A stretch of 64,000 bases of DNA from Streptomyces sp. NRRL F-5727 (GCF_000719555.1 NZ_JOGX01000002.1:1-64000); one strand, 5' to 3'; shown: positions 40,092 to 49,689, numbered from the stretch's first letter. Notes: generated by a model from the sequence alone, not told the origin. Translations and numbers: made by a program.

Positions 40092-40418
40092 ATGAGCGAC
40101 ACCAGGAACGACTCCAGCGACATCGACCCGTCCGTCCGCGCCGAGCTGACCCGGCTGCGCGAGTCGATCGACAACATCGACGCCGCCGTCGTCCACATGC
40201 TCGCCGAGCGCTTCAAGTGCACCCAGCAGGTCGGCGTCCTCAAGGCCGAGCACCAGCTGCCGCCCGCCGACCCGGCCCGCGAGGCCCGCCAGATCGCCCG
40301 GCTGCGGGAACTCGCCGAGAGCGCCAAACTCGACCCGGCCTTCGCCGAGAAGCTCCTCAACTTCATCATCGCCGAGGTCATCCGCCACCACGAGACGATC
40401 GCGGACGGAGCCCGCTGA
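40092..40418 (+). CDS. AroQ-class chorismate mutase
   Basis: The 108-residue all-helical protein converts chorismate to prephenate for Phe/Tyr. 'LRESIDNIDAAVVHMLAERF' and 'QQVGVLKAEHQLPPADPARE' supply the Arg/Lys active-site residues, and 'LLNFIIAEVIRHHETI' closes the pocket. It is monofunctional; no prephenate dehydratase or DAHP synthase is fused. It sits 11 nt after araC, and its stop overlaps the asparaginase ATG by one base (TGATG). It competes for the same chorismate pool as TrpE in this window. Confidence 0.93.
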   Translation: MSDTRNDSSDIDPSVRAELTRLRESIDNIDAAVVHMLAERFKCTQQVGVLKAEHQLPPADPAREARQIARLRELAESAKLDPAFAEKLLNFIIAEVIRHHETIADGAR

Positions 40419-41407
40419 TGGCCCCGGTCACCGTCTTCACCCTCGGCGGCACCATCTCCGCGCGCGGCGGCGAACTGGGCCGGATGACCGGCCCCGAGGT
40501 CCTCGCCGCGCTCGGCGCCCCCGACGACGTCGACCTCCGCGACTTCCGCCGGCTCCCCTCCTCCACGCTCACCCCCGAGGACCTCACCGCCCTCGCCGCC
40601 GAGGTGAACGAGGCCGTCGCCGCCGGCTCCGGCGTCGTCGTCGTCCAGGGCACCGACACCCTGGAGGAGACCGCCTTCCTCCTCGACCTGCTCTGCCCCA
40701 CCGAACGGGCCCCCATCGCCGTCACCGGCGCCATGCGCCGCCCCGACCTGCCCGGCGCCGACGGCCCCGCCAACCTCGCCGCCGCGCTCGCCGTCGCCGC
40801 CGACCCCGCCTGCCGCGGCCTCGGCGTCCTCGTCGTCCTCGCCGACGAGATCCACGCCGCCCGGCACGCCCGCAAGACCCACACCACCTCCGTCGCCACC
40901 TTCGCCTCGCCCGGCGCCGGACCCCTCGGCACCGTCGTCGAGGGCACCCCGCGGATCCTGCTCCGCCCCACCGTGCCCACCGCGCCCTGCCGGCTCTCCT
41001 ACGACCCCACGGTCCGGATCGCCCTCGTCACCCTCACCCTCGGCGACCGCGGCGAACTCCTCTCCGCCGTCGACGACCGCTTCCAGGGCCTCGTCGTCGC
41101 CGCCTTCGGCGCCGGCCACGCCCCCGCCTGGCTCGTCGAACCGCTCGCCGCCATCGCCCGCCGCATCCCGGTCGTCCTCGCCTCCCGTACCGGGTCGGGC
41201 GCCGGCCTCAGCGACACCTACCGCGGCCCCGGCTCCGAGTACGACCTCCTCCACCACGGCCTGATCCCGGCCGGACCGCTCGACCCCGCCAAGGCCCGGC
41301 TGCTGCTCGCCGCCCTCGTCTCCAGCGGCGCCGCCGGCCCCGCCGGCTACGACCGGCCCCGGATCACCGCCGCCTTCGCCCACCTCGACGGCACCGGCCT
41401 CGCCTAG
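40418..41407 (+). CDS. L-asparaginase
   Basis: The 329-residue cytoplasmic amidohydrolase releases ammonia from asparagine. The two catalytic Thr motifs are present: 'FTLGGTISARGGEL' near residue 10 and 'VVVVQGTDTLEETAFLLDL' near residue 75. 'PIAVTGAMRRPDLPGADGP' and 'LADEIHAARHARKTHTT' are also canonical. There is no signal peptide, favouring the type I housekeeping enzyme. Its start overlaps the chorismate mutase stop, so the two are translationally coupled. Confidence 0.94.
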   Translation: MAPVTVFTLGGTISARGGELGRMTGPEVLAALGAPDDVDLRDFRRLPSSTLTPEDLTALAAEVNEAVAAGSGVVVVQGTDTLEETAFLLDLLCPTERAPIAVTGAMRRPDLPGADGPANLAAALAVAADPACRGLGVLVVLADEIHAARHARKTHTTSVATFASPGAGPLGTVVEGTPRILLRPTVPTAPCRLSYDPTVRIALVTLTLGDRGELLSAVDDRFQGLVVAAFGAGHAPAWLVEPLAAIARRIPVVLASRTGSGAGLSDTYRGPGSEYDLLHHGLIPAGPLDPAKARLLLAALVSSGAAGPAGYDRPRITAAFAHLDGTGLA

Positions 41408-41479
41408 GCCGAGTCCTCAGCCAGCCGGCTTGCGCAACCCCCCTGCCCGCCGACCGGACGATCGGGCAGCATAGGGCGC

Positions 41480-43966
41480 ATGTCCGTACTGACGCGCGAC
41501 GAAGCGCAGACCCGTGCCCAGCTGCTCGACGTCCACCACTACGCGGTGGACCTCGACCTCACCGGCGGCGACGAGACCTTCGGGTCCACCAGCCGCATCC
41601 GCTTCACCGCCCGCGCCGCCGGGTCCACCTTCGTCGAAGTCAAGCCGGACGCCCTGCACTCCGTCACCCTCGACGGCGAACCCCTCGACCCCGCCGCCCT
41701 CACCGAGAACCGCCTCCCGCTCACCCTCGCCGAGGGCGAGCACGAGCTGACCGTCACCGCCACCATGCGCTACTCGCACACCGGCGAGGGCATGCACCGT
41801 TTCCTCGACCCCACCGACGGCGAGTCCTACGTCTACACCCAGCTCTTCATGGAGGACGTCCAGCGAGTCTTCGCCGCCTTCGACCAGCCCGACCTGAAGG
41901 CCGTCTTCGACATCTCCGTCACCGCCCCCGAAGGCTGGACCGTCCTCTCCAACGGCATCACCGAGCAGCAGGAGGACGGCCGCTGGACCGCGGCCACCAC
42001 CCCGCCGCTCTCCACCTACTTCGTCTGCGTCGCCGCCGGACCCTGGCACTCGGTCCGCACCGAGCACGCCGGACTGCCCTTCGGCATCCACTGCCGCCGC
42101 TCCCTCGCGCCCTACCTCGACGCCGACGCCGACGAGATCATCGCCGTCACCAAGGCGTGCTACGACCGCTTCCACGAGAAGTTCGACGAGCCCTACCCCT
42201 TCGACTCCTACGACCAGGCGTTCGTCCCCGAGTTCAACGCCGGCGCCATGGAGAACCCCGGCCTCGTCACCTTCCGCGACGAGTTCGTCTTCCGCTCCGC
42301 CGTCACCGCCACCGAGCGGATGACCCGCGCCATGGTCATCGCCCACGAGATGGCCCACATGTGGTTCGGCGACCTCGTCACCCTCCGCTGGTGGGACGAC
42401 ATCTGGCTGAACGAGTCCTTCGCCGAGTACATGGGCTACCAGACCGTCAACGAAGCCTGCTCCGACCTCTTCGCCGACACCTGGATCGACTTCGGCGTCA
42501 CCCGCAAGTCCTGGGGATACGACGCCGACCAGCGCCCCTCCACCCACCCCGTCGCCCCGGACCCCGAGGCCGTCCCCGACACCGCCTCCGCCCTCCTCAA
42601 CTTCGACGGCATCTCCTACGCCAAGGGCGCCTCCGCGCTGCGCCAGCTCGTCGCCTGGCTCGGCGAGACCGACTTCCTCGCCGGCATCAACATCCACTTC
42701 AAGCGGCACCGGTTCGGCAACGCCACCCTCGCCGACTTCATCGACAACCTCGCCGCCGCCACCGACCGCGACGTCCACGCCTGGGCCGAGCAGTGGCTCC
42801 GCACCACCGGCGTCGACACCCTCACCCCCCGCCTCACCGGCGAGGGCAACCGCTGGGACCTCGCCGTCGACCGCGCGGGCAGCCGCCCCCACCGCATCGA
42901 GGCCGGCCTCTACGACCGCCGCCCCGACGGCGAACTCGCCCTGCGCGAGCGACTCCTCCTCGACGTCCCGCAGCAGGAGCCCGCCCGCCTCACCGGCCCC
43001 CGCCCCGCCCTCGTCGTCCTCAACGACGGCGACCTCAGCTACGCCAAGCTCCGCTTCGACGAGGTCTCCGAGGAGTCCGCCCTCCGCGGCCTCTCCCGCA
43101 TCCCCGACCCGCTCACCCGGGCCGTGGTGTGGAACGCGATGCGCGACATGGTCCGCGACGGCGAACTGCCCCCCGCCGACTACCTGGAGTTCGCCCGCGC
43201 CCACCTCCCCGAGGAGACCGAGCTCGGCATCGTCCAGGGCGTCCTGGCCTTCGCCCGGCAGCAGATCGCCGACCGGTACGTCGCCGCGGAGCAGCGCCCC
43301 GCCGCCCTCGCGACCCTCCGGGAGATCGCCCGCGCCCTGCTCCGCCGCACCGAGGACGGCGACGACCCGGGCCTGCGCCTCACCGCCGTCCGCGCCCTGA
43401 TCGACAGCGCCACCACCCCCGACCAGATCGCCTCCTGGCTCGACGAGGGCACCGTCCACGGCGGCCCCGAGCTCGACCCCGAGCTGCGCTGGCGCATCCT
43501 CGCCCGGCTCGCCGTCCTCGGCGCCACCGACGAGGCCGCCATCGCCGCCGAACTGGAGCGCGACCCCAGCGCCACCGGCCAGGAAGGCGCGGCCCGCTGC
43601 CGCGCCGCGCTCCCGGACCCGGCGGCCAAGGCCACCGCCTGGGCCGCCATGTTCGACTCCGACGACCTGTCGAACTACCTGTTCACCGCCACCGCCCTCG
43701 GCTTCTGGCAGCCCGAACAGGCCGACCTGGTCGAGGAGTACGTGGAGCGCTTCTACGACGCGGCCATCGCCCTCGGCGACCGCCGCGGCCCCGCCATGGC
43801 CGAGGCCGCCGGCCGCTACGCCTTCCCCGCGTACGCGGTCGACGCCGGCTCCCTCGCCCTCGGCGAGCGCCGGCTCGCCGACGGCACCATGATCCCGGCC
43901 CTCCACCGCAAGCTGGTCGACCAGCTCGACGACCTGGCCCGCGCCCTGCGCGTCCGCGAGGCGTAG
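41480..43966 (+). CDS. pepN: aminopeptidase N (M1 family)
   Basis: The 828-residue zinc aminopeptidase has an N-terminal beta domain ('HYAVDLDLTGGDETFGSTSR'), the substrate loop 'GAMENPGLVTF', the zinc site H289-E290-x2-H293 in 'IAHEMAHMWFGDLV', and the third ligand Glu in 'WLNESFAEYMG'. A helical ERAP1-like C-terminal domain follows (residues 500-825). It removes N-terminal residues from peptides in the cytosol. ATG at 41480; no strong Shine-Dalgarno. It has its own 72-nt upstream gap after the asparaginase gene. Confidence 0.97.
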   Translation: MSVLTRDEAQTRAQLLDVHHYAVDLDLTGGDETFGSTSRIRFTARAAGSTFVEVKPDALHSVTLDGEPLDPAALTENRLPLTLAEGEHELTVTATMRYSHTGEGMHRFLDPTDGESYVYTQLFMEDVQRVFAAFDQPDLKAVFDISVTAPEGWTVLSNGITEQQEDGRWTAATTPPLSTYFVCVAAGPWHSVRTEHAGLPFGIHCRRSLAPYLDADADEIIAVTKACYDRFHEKFDEPYPFDSYDQAFVPEFNAGAMENPGLVTFRDEFVFRSAVTATERMTRAMVIAHEMAHMWFGDLVTLRWWDDIWLNESFAEYMGYQTVNEACSDLFADTWIDFGVTRKSWGYDADQRPSTHPVAPDPEAVPDTASALLNFDGISYAKGASALRQLVAWLGETDFLAGINIHFKRHRFGNATLADFIDNLAAATDRDVHAWAEQWLRTTGVDTLTPRLTGEGNRWDLAVDRAGSRPHRIEAGLYDRRPDGELALRERLLLDVPQQEPARLTGPRPALVVLNDGDLSYAKLRFDEVSEESALRGLSRIPDPLTRAVVWNAMRDMVRDGELPPADYLEFARAHLPEETELGIVQGVLAFARQQIADRYVAAEQRPAALATLREIARALLRRTEDGDDPGLRLTAVRALIDSATTPDQIASWLDEGTVHGGPELDPELRWRILARLAVLGATDEAAIAAELERDPSATGQEGAARCRAALPDPAAKATAWAAMFDSDDLSNYLFTATALGFWQPEQADLVEEYVERFYDAAIALGDRRGPAMAEAAGRYAFPAYAVDAGSLALGERRLADGTMIPALHRKLVDQLDDLARALRVREA

Positions 43967-44076
43967 CCAGAGCGTCCCCGCCTCCCCGTCCCCGCCGGCG
44001 GACAGGGGCATGAGGGCCGACCCCGAACCGGTCCGACCCGGACGGGCCGCAAGTCGGCATCCCTCGTTCGGGTCAC

Positions 44077-45513
44077 GTGACCGCGGTCGCCGGACAGGGC
44101 CCGGCGGCCCCCGGCACGCTGTCGTCCATGCGTGCCGCACCCCCGCCACCCCTCGCCGCCCAGCCCACCCCGCTCAGCCGCCTGCTCGGCATCGCCCTGG
44201 ACGCCCTGCGCACCGGCGCGGACGAACGGGGCGGACCGCTGCCGGCCGGCGGGCCCGCGGCGGTCACGGCACGCGTCCGCGACACCCTCGGGGACGTCCT
44301 CCCCGAGACCGGCACCGGACCGGACGAGGCCCTGCGCACCCTGGTCCACCTGGTCGCCGCCGGCGCCGCCGACCCCGCCCACCCGCTGTGCGCCGCCCAT
44401 CTGCACACCCCGCCGCTGGCCCTCGCCGCCGCCGCCGACCTGGCCGCCACCGCCCTCAACCCGTCCATGGACTCCTGGGACCAGGCGCCCTCCGCCTCCG
44501 CCCTGGAGGCGGAGGTCACCGCGGCCCTCGCCGCCGAGGTCTTCCCGCGCGCGAGCCGCCCCGACGCGCTCGTCACCACCGGCGGCACCGAGTCCAACCA
44601 GCTGGCCCTGCTCCTCGCCCGCGAACGGCACGGCCCCGCCCTCACCACCGTCGTCGGCGCCAACGCCCACCACTCCTTCCGCCGCGCCGCCTGGCTCCTC
44701 GGCCTCTCCGAACCGGTCACCGTCCCCACCCCCCGCGGCGTCCTCGACCCGGCGGCGGTCGCCCGCACCCTCGACGCCCTGGACGGGCCCGTCCTCCTCG
44801 CCGCCACGGCCGGCACCACCGAGGAGGGCCTGATCGACCCGCTGCCGGAGCTCGCCGACCTCTGCGCCGAGCACGGCGCCGAACTCCACGCCGACGCGGC
44901 CTACGGCGGCCCGGTCCTCCTCAGCCGCGCCCACCGGCACCTCCTGGCGGGCCTGGACCGGGCCCGCACCGTCACCCTCGACCTGCACAAGCTCGGCTGG
45001 CAGCCGGTCGCCGCCGGACTCCTCGCCGTCCGCGACCCCGGCGACCTCACCTCCCTCGGCCACACCGCCGCCTACCTCAACGCCGGCGACGACACCGAGG
45101 CCGGCCTCCCCGACCTCCTCGGCCGCTCCCTGCGCACCACCCGCCGCCCCGACGTCCTCAAGGCCGCCGTCACCCTGCGCGCCCTCGGCCGCTCCGGACT
45201 CGGCGCCCTGGTGGACCTCTGCATGGAACGCGCCCAGGACCTCGCCGACCTGGTGGAGAAGGCCCCGGGCCTGGAGCTGCGCGACCGGCCCGTCCTCACC
45301 ACCGTCCTGCTCCGGCCTGCCGGCGCCGACGACGCCCGGGTGGCCCGGGTCCGGCGCACCCTCCTCGCCGGCGGCCGGGCCGTCCTCGGCCGTGCCGAGG
45401 CCGACGGCCGGCTGTGGCTGAAGGCCACCCTGCTCAACCCCCACACCACCCCCGACGACCTGGCCCAGCTCATCTCCCTCGTGGAACTCGCGGAAGGCGA
45501 CACCGACCGATGA
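44077..45513 (+). CDS. PLP-dependent group II decarboxylase (DABA/lysine decarboxylase type)
   Basis: The 478-residue fold-type I PLP enzyme has the substrate region 'ALNPSMDSWDQAPSASALEA', the cofactor segment 'VTTGGTESNQLALLLARE', 'ELHADAAYGGPVLLS', and the Schiff-base Lys in 'VTLDLHKLGWQPVAAGLL'. The D-x-HK-x3-QP form is typical of diaminobutyrate/lysine-type decarboxylases such as DesA rather than aromatic ones. GTG 44077 keeps a codon-biased N-terminus; an ATG at 44128 would give 461 residues. It is coupled to an N-hydroxylase by a 4-nt overlap. A diamine product (cadaverine or putrescine) is the likely substrate of that partner. No iron box is seen upstream. Confidence 0.85.
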   Translation: MTAVAGQGPAAPGTLSSMRAAPPPPLAAQPTPLSRLLGIALDALRTGADERGGPLPAGGPAAVTARVRDTLGDVLPETGTGPDEALRTLVHLVAAGAADPAHPLCAAHLHTPPLALAAAADLAATALNPSMDSWDQAPSASALEAEVTAALAAEVFPRASRPDALVTTGGTESNQLALLLARERHGPALTTVVGANAHHSFRRAAWLLGLSEPVTVPTPRGVLDPAAVARTLDALDGPVLLAATAGTTEEGLIDPLPELADLCAEHGAELHADAAYGGPVLLSRAHRHLLAGLDRARTVTLDLHKLGWQPVAAGLLAVRDPGDLTSLGHTAAYLNAGDDTEAGLPDLLGRSLRTTRRPDVLKAAVTLRALGRSGLGALVDLCMERAQDLADLVEKAPGLELRDRPVLTTVLLRPAGADDARVARVRRTLLAGGRAVLGRAEADGRLWLKATLLNPHTTPDDLAQLISLVELAEGDTDR

Positions 45514-46922
45514 CCGGCAGCACCCCCCAGCAGGACCTCGACCGCCCGCACGATCTGGTGGGCGTCGGCATCGGCCCGTTCAACCTCTCGCTCGCCGCCC
45601 TCGCCGACGGCGTCCCCGGCGGGCTCGCCGCGACCTTCTTCGAGCAGCGTCCCGCCTTCCACTGGCACCCGGGCCTCCTCATCGAGGGCGCCACCCTCCA
45701 GGTGCCCTTCCTGGCCGACCTGGTCACCCTCGCCGACCCGGCCAGCCCCTGGTCCTTCCTCAGCTACCTGCGCAGCCGCGAGCGGCTCTTCCCCTTCTAC
45801 TTCGCCGAGAAGTTCCACATCCAGCGCGCCGAGTACGACGCCTACTGCCGCTGGGTCAGCGAGCGGCTGCCCGGCCTGCACTTCGGCCACCAGGTCGACT
45901 CGGTCCGCTGGAACCCCGAACGGAAGCTGTTCGAGGTCGACTTCACCCAGCTCGACCAGGACGGCGAGGCCGCCGCCCTCGGCCGCGCCTACACCCGGAA
46001 CGTGGTCCTCGGCGTGGGCACCGAGCCGTACGTCCCCGAGCCGCTGCGCCCGCTCGCCGACGCCCCCGGCGTCCCGGTGATCCACTCCGCCGACTACCTC
46101 GCCCACCGCGAGACGCTGCTGCGCGCCGGGCACGTCACCGTCATCGGCTCCGGCCAGTCCGGCGCCGAGGTCTTCCTCGACCTGCTCCGGGCCCGCCCGG
46201 CCGGCGCCGAGCGGATCAGCTGGCTCTCCCGCACCGAGGCGTTCGCGCCCATGGAGTACTCGAAGCTGGGCCTGGAGCACTTCACGCCCGACTACACCCG
46301 CTACTTCCACGCCCTCCCGGAGCCCGTCCGGGGCGAACTGATGCCCCGCCAGTGGCAGTTGCACAAGGGCATCGACGCGGACACCATCGCCGCCATCCAC
46401 GACGAGCTCTACCGCCGCACCCTGCACGGCGGCTGGCCGGACGCCGTCCTCACCCCGGGGGTCCGGGTCCGCACGGCGGGCCGGGTCGCCACCACCCAGG
46501 TCGAGCTGCACCTGGAACACGTCCAGCAGGGCAGCCGCTCCCGGCTCACCACCGACGCCGTCGTCCTCGCCACCGGCTACCGGGAGCGCCCGGTCGACCG
46601 GATGCTGGCCGGCCTCGACCCCTATCTGCGGCACGACTCGGCGGGCCGGGCGAAGATCGACGAGCGGTACCGGCTGGTCCTCGACCCGTCGGTGACCGGC
46701 TCGGTGTACGTGCAGAACGCGGAGCGCCACACCCACGGCGTGGGCGCCCCCGACCTGGGGCTGGCCGCCTGGCGCAGCGCGGTCATCCTCAACGCGGTCA
46801 CCGGGAAGGAGCCGTACCCGCTGCCGCGCCGGACCGCCTTCACCAGCTTCGGCCTGGACGCGCGAGAGGCGCCGAGCATCCCGTCCCAGGACCGGAAGCT
46901 GACGCCTCTCGTGGAGCACTGA
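45510..46922 (+). CDS. L-lysine/L-ornithine/diamine N-hydroxylase
   Basis: The 470-residue flavin monooxygenase hydroxylates a terminal amine. The FAD motif is 'LVGVGIGPFNLSLAALADGV', the substrate region 'PGLLIEGATLQVPFLADLVT' (LQ...FLADLVTL is the lysine-hydroxylase version), the NADPH motif 'VTVIGSGQSGAEVFLDLL', and the C-terminal 'VVLATGYRERPVDRML' and 'QNAERHTHGVGAPDLG' follow. It belongs to the IucD/DesB/SidA group. The usual siderophore partners, an acyl-CoA N-acyltransferase and an IucA/IucC synthetase, are absent. The ATG overlaps the decarboxylase stop (ATGA). Confidence 0.92.
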   Translation: MTGSTPQQDLDRPHDLVGVGIGPFNLSLAALADGVPGGLAATFFEQRPAFHWHPGLLIEGATLQVPFLADLVTLADPASPWSFLSYLRSRERLFPFYFAEKFHIQRAEYDAYCRWVSERLPGLHFGHQVDSVRWNPERKLFEVDFTQLDQDGEAAALGRAYTRNVVLGVGTEPYVPEPLRPLADAPGVPVIHSADYLAHRETLLRAGHVTVIGSGQSGAEVFLDLLRARPAGAERISWLSRTEAFAPMEYSKLGLEHFTPDYTRYFHALPEPVRGELMPRQWQLHKGIDADTIAAIHDELYRRTLHGGWPDAVLTPGVRVRTAGRVATTQVELHLEHVQQGSRSRLTTDAVVLATGYRERPVDRMLAGLDPYLRHDSAGRAKIDERYRLVLDPSVTGSVYVQNAERHTHGVGAPDLGLAAWRSAVILNAVTGKEPYPLPRRTAFTSFGLDAREAPSIPSQDRKLTPLVEH

Positions 46923-46926
46923 ACCG

Positions 46927-48723
46927 CTAGAAGACCGGCACGCCGTCCCGGGTCAGCTTCCAGCCCACGGACGCAAACTGCGCCGGGTCGACCGTGCCCT
47001 TGGCCCGCACCCACTGGATGATCGTGTTGCGGATCTCGTCCGAGTTCGCCCACAGCTGCTCGGCCTTGGCGACGTGCGGGAAGGCGCCGCCGCCGCTGGC
47101 GCGGTAGTTGTTGACGGCGAGGACGAACGTCGCGGCCGGGTCGAGCGGCTTGCCCTCGAAGGACAGGCCGGTGATCCGCTGTCCGGCCGGCTTGGCGATG
47201 TCGATCTCGTAGGTGAGCCCGTACACGGCGTCGTAGTTGTAGTCCGGGGTGTTGTCCGCGTTGGTGAGCTTCGCGGTGTCGACGGGGGCGCCGGCCGGGG
47301 TCTGCACGTAGTACTTCGCCGAGTACTCCAGGTACTCCTTCAGCTGGGCGCCCGTCATCAGACGGGCCTCCAGGGTGTTCTCGAAGGGGTAGAGCCCGGC
47401 GGCGTCCTTGATGGTGATCTGGCCGGCCGGGATGCGGGCGGTCCGGGAGAAGCAGGACGCCTGCGAGAGCACCGGCAGGGCGGCGTGCGCGCCGCCGGCC
47501 AGCGCGGCCTTCACGGTCTCGGCCTGGACGACGTTGATCAGGTCGATGATCGGCTCGTCCTTCCACGGCGCGTCGGCCGTGGTCATGACGGCGGTGGAGG
47601 TGCCGATCACGGTGTTGACGTACTCCACGACCTTCTTGTGCTCGTCGGCGAGGAGACCGGTGATCTCCGGGTCCTCCTCGACGGTGTTGGAGTTGAGGAC
47701 CTGGGCGGCGACCTTCTCCACCGTCCAGCGGCCCTTCTCCCACACGAGGTCGAAGTCGAAGAGGGTGAGGCGCTGGCCCCACTTCAGCGGCTCGGAGAGC
47801 ACGACCTCGCGGCCGGTCTCCTTGTTGGCTATCCGGTACTCGGGGATCTCGGTGTGGGCGTGGCCGACGAGGATCGCGTCGATGCCGGGGACCTGCTCGG
47901 CGACGAGCCCGGCCGCGTTCTCGATGTGGGGCAGCTGGTCACCGTACGAGGAGGTGCCGCTGGAGCCGGAGTGGGCGGAGACGATCACGACGTCGGCGCC
48001 CATCGAGCGCAGCTTCGGCACCCACTTCGCGGCCTGCTCCTCCAGCCCGGGGAAGACCATCTTGCCGTTGACGTTGGCCTTGTCCCAGATGGCGATGCCG
48101 GGGTTGGTCAGCCCGAGCACCGCGACCCGGACGTCCTTGCCGTGCGGGGTGCGCAGCCGGTGGAGGCTGTACGGGGGGAAGGCCGGGCGCAGCGTCTTCG
48201 CGTCGAGCGCGTTGGCGCCGAGCAGCGGGAAGTCGCACTGCTCCTCGAACTTCCGCAGCACCGGGATGCCGTAGTTGAACTCGTGGTTGCCGAGCGCGGC
48301 GGCGTCGTAGCCGATGGCGTTCATGGCCTGCGCCATCGGGTGGACCGGGCCGCCGGCCTGCGTGATGGGGTCGATCTTGGCGTAGTAGTACGAGAGCTGG
48401 GTGCCCTGGATGGTGTCGCCGGCGTCGATGAGGAGGGTGTTGCGGCGGCCCTTGGCGGCGCGGACCTGGTTGACGAGGGTGGAGATCTTGGCGAGGCCGA
48501 CGTCGTTGTGGGCCTTGTCGTCGAACTCCTTGTCCGTGAAGTAGTCCCAGTTGAGGACGTTCCCGTGCAGGTCGGTGGTGCCCATGACGGTGAAGGAGTA
48601 CCGCTTGGCCGGCCTGGGGCGGCGCTCCTGGGCCGCGGCGGGGGCGACGGTCCCGGCGGTGAGGGCGGCCCCGGCCCCGATGGCTGCGGAGCTCTCCAGG
48701 AAAGTCCGGCGGTTCAGCGGCAT
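46927..48723 (-). CDS. Tat-exported 5'-nucleotidase / 2',3'-cyclic phosphodiesterase
   Basis: The 598-residue exported metallophosphoesterase has a Tat signal 'MPLNRRTFLESSAAIGAGAA' with cleavage near residue 30. The N-terminal metallophosphatase domain has 'MGTTDLHGNVLNWDYF', 'LIDAGDTIQGT', 'AALGNHEFNYG' and 'AILVGHAHTEIP', all two-metal ligands. The C-terminal 5'-nucleotidase domain binds the base ('AVNNYRASGGGAFPHV'). The layout resembles CpdB/YfkN. It likely salvages phosphate and nucleosides outside the membrane. ATG start. It is convergent with the N-hydroxylase, with 4 nt between stops and no terminator visible. Confidence 0.94.
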   Translation of the reverse strand: MPLNRRTFLESSAAIGAGAALTAGTVAPAAAQERRPRPAKRYSFTVMGTTDLHGNVLNWDYFTDKEFDDKAHNDVGLAKISTLVNQVRAAKGRRNTLLIDAGDTIQGTQLSYYYAKIDPITQAGGPVHPMAQAMNAIGYDAAALGNHEFNYGIPVLRKFEEQCDFPLLGANALDAKTLRPAFPPYSLHRLRTPHGKDVRVAVLGLTNPGIAIWDKANVNGKMVFPGLEEQAAKWVPKLRSMGADVVIVSAHSGSSGTSSYGDQLPHIENAAGLVAEQVPGIDAILVGHAHTEIPEYRIANKETGREVVLSEPLKWGQRLTLFDFDLVWEKGRWTVEKVAAQVLNSNTVEEDPEITGLLADEHKKVVEYVNTVIGTSTAVMTTADAPWKDEPIIDLINVVQAETVKAALAGGAHAALPVLSQASCFSRTARIPAGQITIKDAAGLYPFENTLEARLMTGAQLKEYLEYSAKYYVQTPAGAPVDTAKLTNADNTPDYNYDAVYGLTYEIDIAKPAGQRITGLSFEGKPLDPAATFVLAVNNYRASGGGAFPHVAKAEQLWANSDEIRNTIIQWVRAKGTVDPAQFASVGWKLTRDGVPVF

Positions 48724-48870
48724 GTCGTACTCCTCGGTGTTCGTGGCGCTGTCTCAGGTGCACAACGCGCGTAGATTCTGGCTCAGACGCCTCCCGGGCA
48801 ACACCCCTTTCGGGTTACGGAGTGGGAAAGTGTTCCTACGCCACCGACCCCCGGCCCGGAGGAGCACGCC

Positions 48871-49554
48871 GTGACGCACACCCACCCCACCCCCCAGGCG
48901 CCGCAGGTGACGGTCCGCGGCGAGGGCCGTCTGGAAGTCGATCCGGAGCTGGCCCGGTTCTGGATCGGCGTCTCCGCGCGGGGCGCCGACCGGGCCGCGG
49001 TCCTCGCGGACCTCACCCGCCGCAACACCGAGGTCCTCGATCTGCTCAGGGCGCGCGGGACGGCGGTGGGGAAGCTGGAGACGGGCAGCTTCTCGATCGC
49101 GCCCGAACAGCCCCGCCGGGCCCGGGGCGAGCAGGTGCGGGCCTACCGGGGGCGGGTGCGGATCGGCGTCGAACTGACCGACTTCACGGTCCTCGGCGAA
49201 CTGGTGCCCCAGCTCGCCGACCGCGACCAGACGGAGGTGGACGGCCCGTGGTGGGAGCTGCGCCAGGACTCGGAGGCGTACGCCGAGGCGCGCCGGCTCG
49301 CGGTGGCGGAGGCGGTCCGGCGGGCCCGCGCCTACGCGGAGGCGCTGGGCACCTCGCTCGGCTCACTCCTCGAACTGTCGGACGCCGGGCTGCCGGAGGC
49401 GGGGACGCCGAAGGGCGGCGGCTTCGCGCCGATGCTCGCCTCCTTCGCGGGGGAGGGCGCCGGCGGGGCCCCCTCGCTCGACCTCGAACCGCAGCGCCGG
49501 ACGGTGACCGCCGAGGTCATCGCGCGCTTCACGATGCTGCCGCCCGCACTCTGA
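48871..49554 (+). CDS. SIMPL (DUF541) domain protein
   Basis: The 227-residue SIMPL-fold protein has 'VTVRGEGRLEVDPELARFWI', typical of the family N-terminus, the middle 'YRGRVRIGVELTDFTVLGEL', and 'EARRLAVAEAVRRARAYAEA', the long helix before 'ALGTSLGSLLEL'. There is no clear signal peptide, unlike many family members. Function is unknown; relatives are linked to oxidative stress or IRAK-interacting pore-like assemblies. GTG start with CCGGAGGAG about 8 nt upstream. Confidence 0.87.
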   Translation: MTHTHPTPQAPQVTVRGEGRLEVDPELARFWIGVSARGADRAAVLADLTRRNTEVLDLLRARGTAVGKLETGSFSIAPEQPRRARGEQVRAYRGRVRIGVELTDFTVLGELVPQLADRDQTEVDGPWWELRQDSEAYAEARRLAVAEAVRRARAYAEALGTSLGSLLELSDAGLPEAGTPKGGGFAPMLASFAGEGAGGAPSLDLEPQRRTVTAEVIARFTMLPPAL

Positions 49555-49619
49555 GACGAGCGGTCCGGGGGCGCGGAAATCGCTCATCGGAGCACGCCGG
49601 CGCACAGATTCAAGTCTTG

Positions 49620-49648
49620 TCAACAACGTTTCACGGAAAGGTTGTTGA
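49620..49648. promoter_or_regulatory. inverted repeat upstream of pyk
   Basis: TCAACAAC (49620-49627) and GTTGTTGA (49641-49648) are perfect 8-bp arms 13 nt apart, in an AT-richer patch about 55 nt before the start. Candidate operator for pyk; no adjacent regulator recognises it by context. Confidence 0.45.
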
Positions 49649-49689
49649 GTAGTCATGCCGGACCCACCGGCTACTGATGGGTAAGGCCC

